Shown: piece by piece, positions 33,838 to 41,407 of the stretch | Layout of the letters: each line of letters opens with the position of its first letter | Numbering within the stretch: position 1 is the first letter of the stretch | Assembly (NCBI RefSeq): GCF_001006785.1 | Contig: NZ_CDHO01000002.1 | Coordinates: 434,001 to 498,000 of the forward strand | Direction of reading: 5' to 3' | Length of the DNA: 64,000 nt | DNA from: Hyphomicrobium_B sp001006785 | GTDB taxonomy: Bacteria > Pseudomonadota > Alphaproteobacteria > Rhizobiales > Hyphomicrobiaceae | Program-made: the position numbers and the translations under genes | Notes under the pieces: generated by a model | What the model saw: the letters and a program-made list of their open reading frames with translations, nothing else | Told to the model about the DNA's origin: nothing | The model's database searches: none

Positions 33838-35073
33838 ATGTCCAAGCTCTTGCCCGTCACCTATAGCGACGTCGTTCGTGCCGCCGATGCAATCCGGGGC
33901 GCCATCATCGAAACGCGGTTCCAGCCCAGCCGTACGCTCAGCACGCTTCTTGATGCGGAAATCTGGCTGAAGTTCGAGAACCTGCAGTTCACCGCTTCCT
34001 ACAAGGAGCGCGGCGCGCTGAACAAGCTGCTGTCCCTGACCGAAGCCGAGCGCAACGCGGGCGTCATCGCCATGTCGGCGGGAAATCACGCGCAAGGCGT
34101 CGCCTATCACGCGCACCGCCTCGGCATTCCGGCAACGATCGTGATGCCCGCCTCGACGCCGACCATCAAGGTCGAGAACACGCGCAGCCACGGCGCGACG
34201 GTGCTTCTCGAAGGCCAGACGCTCGAAGACGCATCGCAGTTCGCCGTCCGTTACGGGCAGGAGCACGGCCTGACGTTCGTGCATCCCTTCAACGATCCGG
34301 TCGTCATAGCGGGACAAGGCACCGTCGCGCTGGAGATGCTCAATGCGACGCCCGATCTCGACACCCTGATCATACCGATCGGGGGCGGCGGATTGATCTC
34401 CGGAATGGCGATCGCAGCGAAGGCCATCAACCCGAAGATCAAGGTCATCGGCGTCGAAGCTCAGCTTTATCCATCGATGCTCAACGCGGTGAAGAAATCG
34501 TCACTGCCCGTCGGCGGAGATACGCTCGCCGAAGGCATTGCGGTGACGCTGCCGGGCGACGTGACGAAGTCGATCATCGAGGAACTTGTCGACGACATCC
34601 TGCTCGTGTCGGAAGCCGACATCGAGCGCGCGGTCGCGCTGCTCATCAACATCGAGAAGACGGTCGTCGAAGGGGCGGGCGCTGCCGGTCTCGCGGCGCT
34701 GCTCGCTGCAAAACGGCTCTACAAGGATCGTAAGATCGGGCTCGTGCTCTGCGGGGGCAACATCGATACGCGCCTGCTTGCGAGCGTGCTGACGCGCGAG
34801 ATGGCCCGCGAAGGCCGTCTGTCGCGGCTGTCGATCGATCTTCCCGACCGGCCGGGCCAGCTTGCGCGCGTCTCAGGCCTCATCGGCGGCGTCGGCGCGA
34901 ACATCCTCGAGGTCTATCACCAGCGGATTTTCACCGACGTTCCCGCCAAGGGCACGGAACTCAACCTCGTCATCGAAACGCGCGATCGTGCGCATCTCGA
35001 TCAGGTCGTTGCGGGGCTCAAAGGCGGCGGCTACTCGGTGCTTGTCAAAGGCTCGGGTTCGGGCGCGCTTTGA
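33838..35073 (+). CDS. ilvA: Threonine ammonia-lyase (PLP, with ACT domain)
   Basis: A 411-residue cytoplasmic enzyme turning threonine into 2-oxobutanoate and ammonia. The PLP lysine is in TASYKERGALN, followed by AGNHAQGVAYH, the phosphate-binding IGGGGLISG, and VLCGGNID near the end of the catalytic domain. Residues 325-411 form a single ACT regulatory domain (SIDLPDRPGQLARVSGLIG), as in the short forms of the enzyme. The ATG at 33838 overlaps the stop of a 19-codon open frame (TAATG), and there is only a weak ribosome-binding site, so translation may be coupled. Confidence 0.93.
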   Translation: MSKLLPVTYSDVVRAADAIRGAIIETRFQPSRTLSTLLDAEIWLKFENLQFTASYKERGALNKLLSLTEAERNAGVIAMSAGNHAQGVAYHAHRLGIPATIVMPASTPTIKVENTRSHGATVLLEGQTLEDASQFAVRYGQEHGLTFVHPFNDPVVIAGQGTVALEMLNATPDLDTLIIPIGGGGLISGMAIAAKAINPKIKVIGVEAQLYPSMLNAVKKSSLPVGGDTLAEGIAVTLPGDVTKSIIEELVDDILLVSEADIERAVALLINIEKTVVEGAGAAGLAALLAAKRLYKDRKIGLVLCGGNIDTRLLASVLTREMAREGRLSRLSIDLPDRPGQLARVSGLIGGVGANILEVYHQRIFTDVPAKGTELNLVIETRDRAHLDQVVAGLKGGGYSVLVKGSGSGAL

Positions 35074-35087
35074 ACGGCGAACGCGGC

Positions 35088-35122
35088 AAAGAAAAAGCCT
35101 TACGCTGATGAAGCGTAAGGCT
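35088..35122 (-). terminator. Intrinsic terminator, minus strand
   Basis: Perfect 10-base arms AGCCTTACGC (35096-35105) and GCGTAAGGCT (35113-35122) with a seven-base loop. On the minus strand the stem is followed by a T-rich tract at 35095-35088, which fits the end of the small membrane gene at 35172-35336. It may also stop transcription of ilvA from the other side. Confidence 0.85.
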
Positions 35123-35171
35123 GAGTTAGATCGGGTCGAGGGGATCGGGCCGTGAAACTCTGAAAACAAAC

Positions 35172-35336
35172 CTACCTGGAGGTGGAAGCCGCGACGCTTG
35201 CGGGCAACGGATCGGGCGCTGCCAGCGCGAGCGTGCCGAGCAGGATCCCGCCCGAGATCAGGAAGCACAGCGTCATGCTCAAGCGTGTCAGCTTGTTCGC
35301 GCGTGAATTCCGGTCATAAGCGGCTTCGAGATCCAT
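35172..35336 (-). CDS. Small single-helix membrane protein
   Basis: A 54-residue open frame (MDLEAAYDRNSRANKLTRLS, then a hydrophobic helix MTLCFLISGGILLGTLALAA and a short tail). Support comes from the hydrophobic helix with preceding positive charges, the good minus-strand terminator 50 bases past its stop, and its isolated position between ilvA and the diheme protein gene. The ribosome-binding site is weak. No family is recognised. Confidence 0.5.
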   Translation of the reverse strand: MDLEAAYDRNSRANKLTRLSMTLCFLISGGILLGTLALAAPDPLPASVAASTSR

Positions 35337-35592
35337 CGTCGGTCGCCTATCTTCGCTTCAACCAAGTACGTCGTCGCTTCAAACCAAGTAAGATTCTTGT
35401 AACCGAGTTTTGCCGGGCGGTCGAAGCCGAACTCGCTCTATCGCTAATGCAAGAATTGTAAATTTAACGGATTGTTCACTCCTGTTAATGCGGCGCATCA
35501 GCGAGGGCGGTACGGCAGGGCTACGGCCGGCAAGCTCGACGCGATATCGGCGCATTGGCGATAAGGCCGTCTCGCCACTATGGTGCCGCGCC

Positions 35593-38001
35593 ATGGCCGT
35601 AGCGACAGAACTGCGGAATGGGGGAAGGGGTCCGAGGGGTACTTTGGTTGGTGCGCTCATAAAATTGCGGAAGCACGTGCTCGCGCTCTGCCTGATCGTC
35701 GGTGCCGCGTGCGGCCTCGGCGCGGCGGTTGCCGACGACGTTGTGCCGTCGCTGCCCGACAAGGCGGCTGCCGCCCCGCCGGCACCCAAAGACGCGCCGG
35801 GCGTTCCGCCGCGTCCCGAAGAGCCGCGCGCCGCCAAAGCATACGACACGCTCAGCACGCATTGCGCCCGCTGCCACCAGACGGGACGCCTCGAGCGCCC
35901 ACTGGCGTCCGGCGGGCTCTCGAACATTCTCGCCATCGACGATCTCGCGCGCGATCCGGTTCTGGTGAAGCCCGGCGTGCCCGACGCGTCGCGCCTCTAC
36001 GATGTGCTCGAAACGCGGCATGCGCCGCTCGATGTGTTCACGAGCGGCTCCGTCGCCGCCGAGCCCCAGCCCGAGGACATCGAAAGCATTCGCGGATGGA
36101 TCAAGGATCTGCCACCGTCCACGCAAGCATGTCCGGTGCGCCACCCGGTGCGGCCCGACGACATGGACAAGATGATGCGCGACGCGCAGCGCCTGGAACG
36201 CGACCAGGCCAGTGACGTGCGCTTCATCACGTTGGCGCATCTCGACAACGCGTGCGCGTCGCCCGCAGAAATGTCGGCTTACACGCAAGCGCTGAACAAG
36301 CTGATGAACTCGCTCTCGTCGTCCGCAGAGCCCGTGAAACTGACGCCGCTCAACGCGGGTGGAACGGTCTTCTCGTTCCGCATGTCCGATTTCGGTTGGG
36401 ATGCGCGCCGATGGAAGCTGATCGAAAATGCCTATCCCGCCGTGCTCGCGCATCCGGTCGCGTCGGATGTACTGCGAACGGCAGGAACGAAAGTCCCGAT
36501 CGTCGACGGCGATTGGCTTGCCGCCGCTGCAGGCGAAGCGCCGCTCTACTACGAATTGCTTGGCGTGCCGGAAAAACTCGCGGATCTCGCCAAGCTCAAT
36601 TCCGTCGATATCGAGCAGAGCATCAAGACGGCGGCGGCGCGACGCATCGCGATCGCAACCAGTGCCGTTACGCGCGGCAATCGCCTGATCGAACGCCATC
36701 CCGGCAGCCGCGGCGGGCTCTGGCTGGTCTATGATTTCACGACGACCTCCGGCGATCAGAATATCTTCGAGAACCCGCAAGGCCCGCACTCGGCGCTCTA
36801 TGGGCAAAAGCCATTCAAGCCCGATGAAATCCGCGCGATCTACGTTCTGCCAAACGGCTTTTACGCGTTCGCTCTCTACGACGCCGCAGGCAATCGCATC
36901 GACCGCGTTCTGCCGGGCATTGAAAAACCGTACGCAGGCGTCGAGGCCGATGCCGTCGAGCCGACGACCAAAACCGGCGTCAAATGCTTCGCCTGCCACA
37001 GCGATGGCCTCGTTGAAGCCAAGGACGATTTCAAAACGGCCTTCGATGCATCGGCGCCGCTGAGCCCAAGCCGTGCGACAGCGCTTCGCCTGTTCGGTAC
37101 GGATAGCGAAAACACGCTGTTGCTGATCGGTAGCCGCGACCGCTATCACCTCGCGGTTCGCAGCGTCGGCATCGATCCGAACGCGCGCCTGCGCGGCGCC
37201 GAACTCGTCACCGGCCTCGCCGAACGCTATCGCGAGGGCGCGGTATTCGAGACGGCGCTCGCTCAGATCGACCGCGAACGCGACGCGTTTCTCGCCGAGT
37301 TGACGGATGCTCGCGGCGCGGCCGCTCCGCTCGCGCGCCGTCTCCTGCACGGCGTGCTGTCGCGTTCCGAACTCGAGCGGCTGTTCGCGCTTCTGAAAGG
37401 CATCGACGTGCCGTCGCCTGCGGTCGCGCGTCCCGGCGGCTTCCTGCACGAAACGAAATCCGACATCGGGCTCAGCATGTGGCTGGACAAGCCGCGTCCC
37501 GTTTCCGGTGATCTCGTGACGGTCAAGATCGAGGCCGACAACGATTGCTATCTGACGGTCATCAGCGTCGACGCGGCGGGTATTGCGACCGTCCTCTTCC
37601 CGAACGATTTCCAGACCGACAATCTGCTTTCTGCGTCGCGGCCCGTCAGCATTCCGCCCGCGGAAGCGCCCTTCCAGCTCCGCTATAAGTCGGAGGGCAG
37701 CGAAACGCTTCTCGCACGCTGCTCGACGAGCGCGACGCCGCCGCTCGGCATCGAGCACGATTTCGAGCGCCAGAGGTTTACCGCCCTCGGCAACTGGGAA
37801 AACTTCATTGAGGATACGCTCGTCACCGAATGGGAACTGCGAGCCAGCCCGGAAAAGGCGGAACGCGCGCGTGTCGCTCGCTCGGGCGCCCTGCGGCGGC
37901 GCCGGGATCGCGGCGAACGCATCGAGCCGCCTCGGCCCGACGTTCCGACCGACAAGCCGTTGCGCGACGGCCGCGCCGTTCTTGTTCTCGGGCCGAGGTA
38001 G
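35593..38001 (+). CDS. Exported two-haem-motif protein with C-terminal DUF4384-like domain
   Basis: About 802 residues from the ATG at 35593; a TTG at 35644 after GAGGGG is an equally plausible start, directly before the signal segment (VLALCLIVGAACGLGAAVA). Near the mature N terminus is a cytochrome-c-type haem motif CARCHQTGR, in a setting like the haem domains of planctomycete-type cytochromes. A second haem motif CFACHSDG lies about 390 residues later, followed by a largely helical region. The last 130 or so residues resemble DUF4384 (LSMWLDKPRPVSGDLVTVKI, NDCYLTVISVDAAG, VLFPNDFQTDNLL). The fusion suggests a periplasmic redox or sensing protein. No function is known, and no partner genes are adjacent. 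Confidence 0.72.
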   Translation: MAVATELRNGGRGPRGTLVGALIKLRKHVLALCLIVGAACGLGAAVADDVVPSLPDKAAAAPPAPKDAPGVPPRPEEPRAAKAYDTLSTHCARCHQTGRLERPLASGGLSNILAIDDLARDPVLVKPGVPDASRLYDVLETRHAPLDVFTSGSVAAEPQPEDIESIRGWIKDLPPSTQACPVRHPVRPDDMDKMMRDAQRLERDQASDVRFITLAHLDNACASPAEMSAYTQALNKLMNSLSSSAEPVKLTPLNAGGTVFSFRMSDFGWDARRWKLIENAYPAVLAHPVASDVLRTAGTKVPIVDGDWLAAAAGEAPLYYELLGVPEKLADLAKLNSVDIEQSIKTAAARRIAIATSAVTRGNRLIERHPGSRGGLWLVYDFTTTSGDQNIFENPQGPHSALYGQKPFKPDEIRAIYVLPNGFYAFALYDAAGNRIDRVLPGIEKPYAGVEADAVEPTTKTGVKCFACHSDGLVEAKDDFKTAFDASAPLSPSRATALRLFGTDSENTLLLIGSRDRYHLAVRSVGIDPNARLRGAELVTGLAERYREGAVFETALAQIDRERDAFLAELTDARGAAAPLARRLLHGVLSRSELERLFALLKGIDVPSPAVARPGGFLHETKSDIGLSMWLDKPRPVSGDLVTVKIEADNDCYLTVISVDAAGIATVLFPNDFQTDNLLSASRPVSIPPAEAPFQLRYKSEGSETLLARCSTSATPPLGIEHDFERQRFTALGNWENFIEDTLVTEWELRASPEKAERARVARSGALRRRRDRGERIEPPRPDVPTDKPLRDGRAVLVLGPR

Positions 38002-38094
38002 CGGCGCGACGGCGCAGGTTGTGACGCGCGTGTGACAATCGCGGTGCTGACGGTGAGCACGTGACGGAAACCAATTTTGCAGCATCCGCGCGCA

Positions 38095-38226
38095 CCCGTC
38101 CTAAAGACCTTTACATGCGGGATCGCGCCACCTAAATGCAGGCCCTTATTGCCGCAAGGAAAGTGGGCACCGCTCGGCCGCCGCAGACCAACACGGATGG
38201 TTCCTTCTGCAGGAGGTTCTTTCGCG
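38095..38226 (+). ncRNA. Candidate speF-type leader RNA upstream of the decarboxylase
   Basis: The 225-base leader before the group III decarboxylase contains a block (about 38140-38170, ATTGCCGCAAGGAAAGTGGG) that resembles the conserved part of the alphaproteobacterial speF leader motif known from ornithine decarboxylase genes. An AAGGAA segment (38156-38161) can pair with TTCCTT (38201-38206) shortly before the ribosome-binding site AGGAGG (38211-38216), so the fold could gate translation. The match is from memory and needs a covariance-model search; the 5' boundary is approximate. Confidence 0.5.
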
Positions 38227-39405
38227 ATGGAGAAATTCGCAACCGCGCTCGAGATGGTGACCGAGATGAAGCCGGAAGGTCCGGTCTTCGCGGCACGTCC
38301 GCACGCAGCTGGGCGCGCCGCGCGCTGGTTCATCAACAATTTTCCGGGCGAAGTCGCTTACGCTTACAAGGCGAACAGCTCCGTGTTTCTGCTCGGCGCG
38401 CTCTATGGCGCCGGCATCACGCAGTTCGATGTCGCCTCCGTCGCCGAGCTTGAGGATGCCGCGACCATTCCCGGCGTGCGCCTGCATTTCATGCATCCCG
38501 TGAAGTCGCGGTACGCCATTCGCCGTGCGTACTTCGACTACGACATCAAGTGCTTCGCGCTCGACACCGAGGACGAACTGCAGAAGATCGTCGAGGAAAC
38601 CGACGGCGCGAAAGATCTCGAACTCTTCGTGCGCATCTCGGTGCCGGCGAAAAACAGCCGCGTGCCGCTCGAGCACAAGTTCGGCATCACCGGCCAGAAG
38701 GCGCAGCGGCTGCTCGTCAAGACGCGGCAGGTCGCCGACGAACTCGGCATCACGTTTCATGTCGGCTCGCAGACGACCACTCCTGACGCCTATGCGATGG
38801 CGTTCGAGGAAGTCAAAAAGCACATCGTGAAAGCTGGCGTCGTCGTGGATGCGATCGACATCGGCGGCGGTTTCCCGTCGCGCTACACCGACAGTGTGCC
38901 CGCGCGCCTTTCCGATTTCATCGAGGTCATCAAGGCATCGATGGACAAGATGCCGGTGACTGAGCATTGCCGCCTGATCTGCGAGCCCGGCCGCGCCCTC
39001 GTCGCTGAGGCGGAAAGCCTGATCGTCAAAGTCGATCTCAGGAAGTCGGGCAATCAGCTTTTCATCAACGACGGCGGCTATGGCGCGCTGTTCGACAGCG
39101 CTCACATCGGCTTTGTTTTTCCGGTGCGCTTGATTCGTCCCGGCCTCGATCCGAATGAGCCGCTGGAGCCGTTCGAGCTTTGGGGACCGACGTGCGACTC
39201 GATCGATCGCATGAAGGGGCCGTTCATGCTGCCCGCTTCGGTGCGCGAAGGCGATTACATCGAGATCGGCAATATCGGCGCTTACGGTCGCGCTCTCGCA
39301 ACGCGCTTCAACGGCTACGGCGAATACACCGACGTCATCCTGCAGGATGAGCCGATGTATTCGATCTATACGGAAGAAGCCGCGCCGGTCGCTCGCAACG
39401 CCTGA
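38227..39405 (+). CDS. Ornithine/lysine decarboxylase, alanine-racemase fold
   Basis: A 392-residue PLP decarboxylase of fold type III. The ATG at 38227 follows AGGAGG by ten bases. Key features are the PLP lysine (AYAYKANSS), FHVGSQTT, the phosphate-binding IDIGGGFPS and CEPGRALVAEA, and the catalytic cysteine in WGPTCDSID. It makes putrescine from ornithine (or cadaverine from lysine; specificity is not clear from sequence), starting polyamine synthesis. The leader upstream may be a regulatory RNA. It is transcribed alone. Confidence 0.93.
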   Translation: MEKFATALEMVTEMKPEGPVFAARPHAAGRAARWFINNFPGEVAYAYKANSSVFLLGALYGAGITQFDVASVAELEDAATIPGVRLHFMHPVKSRYAIRRAYFDYDIKCFALDTEDELQKIVEETDGAKDLELFVRISVPAKNSRVPLEHKFGITGQKAQRLLVKTRQVADELGITFHVGSQTTTPDAYAMAFEEVKKHIVKAGVVVDAIDIGGGFPSRYTDSVPARLSDFIEVIKASMDKMPVTEHCRLICEPGRALVAEAESLIVKVDLRKSGNQLFINDGGYGALFDSAHIGFVFPVRLIRPGLDPNEPLEPFELWGPTCDSIDRMKGPFMLPASVREGDYIEIGNIGAYGRALATRFNGYGEYTDVILQDEPMYSIYTEEAAPVARNA

Positions 39406-39435
39406 GCTTGCTCCCGCACTTCCCGCAGACCCACA

Positions 39436-39467
39436 CGTCATGGCCGCCCCTCGAGGCGGCCATCCAG
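39436..39467. repeat. Dispersed palindromic repeat, copy 1
   Basis: A palindrome built on GGCCGCC...GGCGGCC, reading CGTCATGGCCGCCCC then TCGAGGCGGCCATCCAG. The same core with a different loop is found at 57083-57111. It lies in the intergenic space after the decarboxylase gene and before the msrA stop. The form resembles REP-like elements. Confidence 0.7.
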
Positions 39468-39534
39468 GGCACCGCATTCGGGCAGCGTCGCGCGCGTCTC
39501 TGGATGGCTGGGTCTGTCGCGAAGCAGCGCCGCC

Positions 39535-40281
39535 TCAGTGCGTCGGCTTGGCGACGGCGACGAGAACCGGTTCGGCGCGATAGGCTTCCGGATAAAGCCG
39601 CTTCAAGTTCTCGATCTTCGGCATGTCGTTGATGACGATGTACGGATACGACGGATTGAGCGTCAGAAAGTTCTGATGATACGCTTCCGCCGCGTAGAAA
39701 CTGCGGCCCGGTTCGATGGTCGTCGCGATTGGTTTTGAAAAGACTTTCGCGGTGTCGAGCTGGCTGATGTAGGCCTTCGCGACCTTCGCTTGTTCATCTG
39801 ACGTCGGAAAGATCGTCGAGCGGTATTGCGTGCCGCGATCCGGTCCCTGCCGGTTAAGCTCCGTCGGATCGTGCGCGACGGAAAAGTAGATTTGCAGGAG
39901 GCGTCCGTAGCTCACCGTTTTCGGATCGAACGTGACGCGCACGGATTCCGCGTGCCCGGTGCGTCCGGTTCCGACAACTCGATACGTCGCGTCCTCGCCT
40001 TTGCCGCCTGCGTAACCCGACACGGCTTCCTTCACGCCCGCGACGTGCTGGAAAACGCCTTGCACGCCCCAGAAGCATCCGCCTGCGAATACGGCGGTTT
40101 CAACGGCCGCCGTGATGGGTTCGTCAAGCGCGGGAGCAGGGAGCGGGCGGCCTTCCTCCGACACCGAACGCGACGCGCCGAAAACGAATGCGGCAGCGAC
40201 GATCAGTGCACCGGACAAGAAAATGCCGTTCAGCCAAGCAAGGCGCGAGCGTGTCGGTTTCGGTGACGACGAGGCATCCAT
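39535..40281 (-). CDS. msrA: Peptide methionine-(S)-sulfoxide reductase, membrane-anchored or exported
   Basis: A 248-residue MsrA from the ATG at 40281, preceded by GGGAG. The catalytic motif GGCFWGVQGVFQHV is intact, followed by SGYAGGKGEDATY and the C-terminal AYHQNF block. Unlike the usual cytoplasmic enzyme it begins with a basic stretch and one hydrophobic helix (LNGIFLSGALIVAAAFVFGA), so it should be anchored in, or exported across, the inner membrane to repair oxidised periplasmic proteins. The resolving-cysteine arrangement is not obvious in the C terminus. Confidence 0.93.
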   Translation of the reverse strand: MDASSSPKPTRSRLAWLNGIFLSGALIVAAAFVFGASRSVSEEGRPLPAPALDEPITAAVETAVFAGGCFWGVQGVFQHVAGVKEAVSGYAGGKGEDATYRVVGTGRTGHAESVRVTFDPKTVSYGRLLQIYFSVAHDPTELNRQGPDRGTQYRSTIFPTSDEQAKVAKAYISQLDTAKVFSKPIATTIEPGRSFYAAEAYHQNFLTLNPSYPYIVINDMPKIENLKRLYPEAYRAEPVLVAVAKPTH

Positions 40282-40384
40282 GAAACGCTCCCAAACGAGA
40301 AAAGGCGCCCGAATGTCTCGGACACCTTTCATACGTCTAAGTCCCGAGTGCCGTTACATGACTACATGACGGCTGCGGAAACGC

Positions 40385-40933
40385 TCACCGCGATATGCGC
40401 GAAATCTTCGAGCCTTCGAGCGTCAGGTTATACATCAGGCCCTTCGGATCGAGGATGAAACCGACCACAGGGCTGGTGATCTTGTTGGTATCGACCGATC
40501 CGCCGACGCCAACCGTGATGATCGCGACGGAACCATCGACGCCGACTTTCCAGCCCGACGTCCGGCGGAACTGATCGAGCGCCTGCGGGGTCATGAACAT
40601 GATGATGACCGAGCGCGACTGAATACCGAGCTGAAAGCCGACCGACGCCGAGACGTTGTTATAGTAGCCCGCCGTCCGGCCGTGCACGCGCAGCGCGCCT
40701 TCGCCGTATTCGCCGCCGAACCCGAACCCGGCTTTGACGATCGACGGAAAGACGAGGATGCCGACCGCCTTGTGCGCCAATTCCCGCGCGCCGCGGACCT
40801 GATAGAAAAAGGTGTCGAGCGTCGCGTCGACGCCGGCATCGATGTCCGGAGCCGAGGCGGCTTTGACGTGAGGCGACGCAACGAGCACCGCAGCGAGCGC
40901 CAGAAACGCGACAGTTAGACCTTTGAGTGACAT
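40385..40933 (-). CDS. SYLF-domain (Ysc84-like) exported protein
   Basis: A 182-residue protein from the ATG at 40933, preceded by GGGAGAG with a five-base gap. The signal peptide (LTVAFLALAAVLVASPHVKA) is followed by a SYLF lipid-binding domain: HKAVGILVFPSIVKAGFGFGGEYGEGALRV, then GYYNNVSASVGFQLGIQS and SGWKVGVDGSVAIITVGVGG. Family members bind phosphoinositide-like or other membrane lipids; bacterial roles are poorly known. It is probably periplasmic. Confidence 0.88.
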   Translation of the reverse strand: MSLKGLTVAFLALAAVLVASPHVKAASAPDIDAGVDATLDTFFYQVRGARELAHKAVGILVFPSIVKAGFGFGGEYGEGALRVHGRTAGYYNNVSASVGFQLGIQSRSVIIMFMTPQALDQFRRTSGWKVGVDGSVAIITVGVGGSVDTNKITSPVVGFILDPKGLMYNLTLEGSKISRISR

Positions 40934-41047
40934 TTTTGCTCTCCCTCGCCTCCCGCAGCACTGGTGGCGCGGATTCGTGGCCAAATTCGGAGCCAGGGAG
41001 ACTAAAATTGCCCAGACAACTTGCGACGCGGGATGTTGGCCGGGGCA

Positions 41048-41122
41048 TGGTGGGCGGTACAGGGATTGAACCTGTGACCCCACGCGTGTGAAGCGTGTGC
41101 TCTACCGCTGAGCTAACCGCCC
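41048..41122 (-). tRNA. tRNA-Val (CAC)
   Basis: On the minus strand the acceptor arm GGGCGGT pairs with ACCGCCC, followed by A and an encoded CCA. The anticodon stem CACGC/GCGTG encloses TTCACAC with anticodon CAC. D arm (GCTC...GAGC) and T arm (ACAGG TTCAATC CCTGT) are complete. Confidence 0.96.
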
Positions 41123-41407
41123 TGTTCGAAGACGGCCCTTATGCGAGGCCGGGCCCGAACCTGTCAAGCGCGCTGCGTAGACGCCGCCCGATATCCGACG
41201 GATGCCCGACTCTCGGGCTCGCGGAATCGGGTTCTGCCGCCAGCTCCTGCCGGGACCTTGCGGACGGAAAGCTGTTGTTTGACCGTGGCCCGCTTGCCAC
41301 GTGCCCTTGCGCTCGCCCGATTCATAGTGCGATGTGCCGAAAAACGTGCGACCGCGGAAGATGCTGATCTACGGTGTCTTTATTCGGGGGTCGCTCGGGA
41401 GGAAGGT

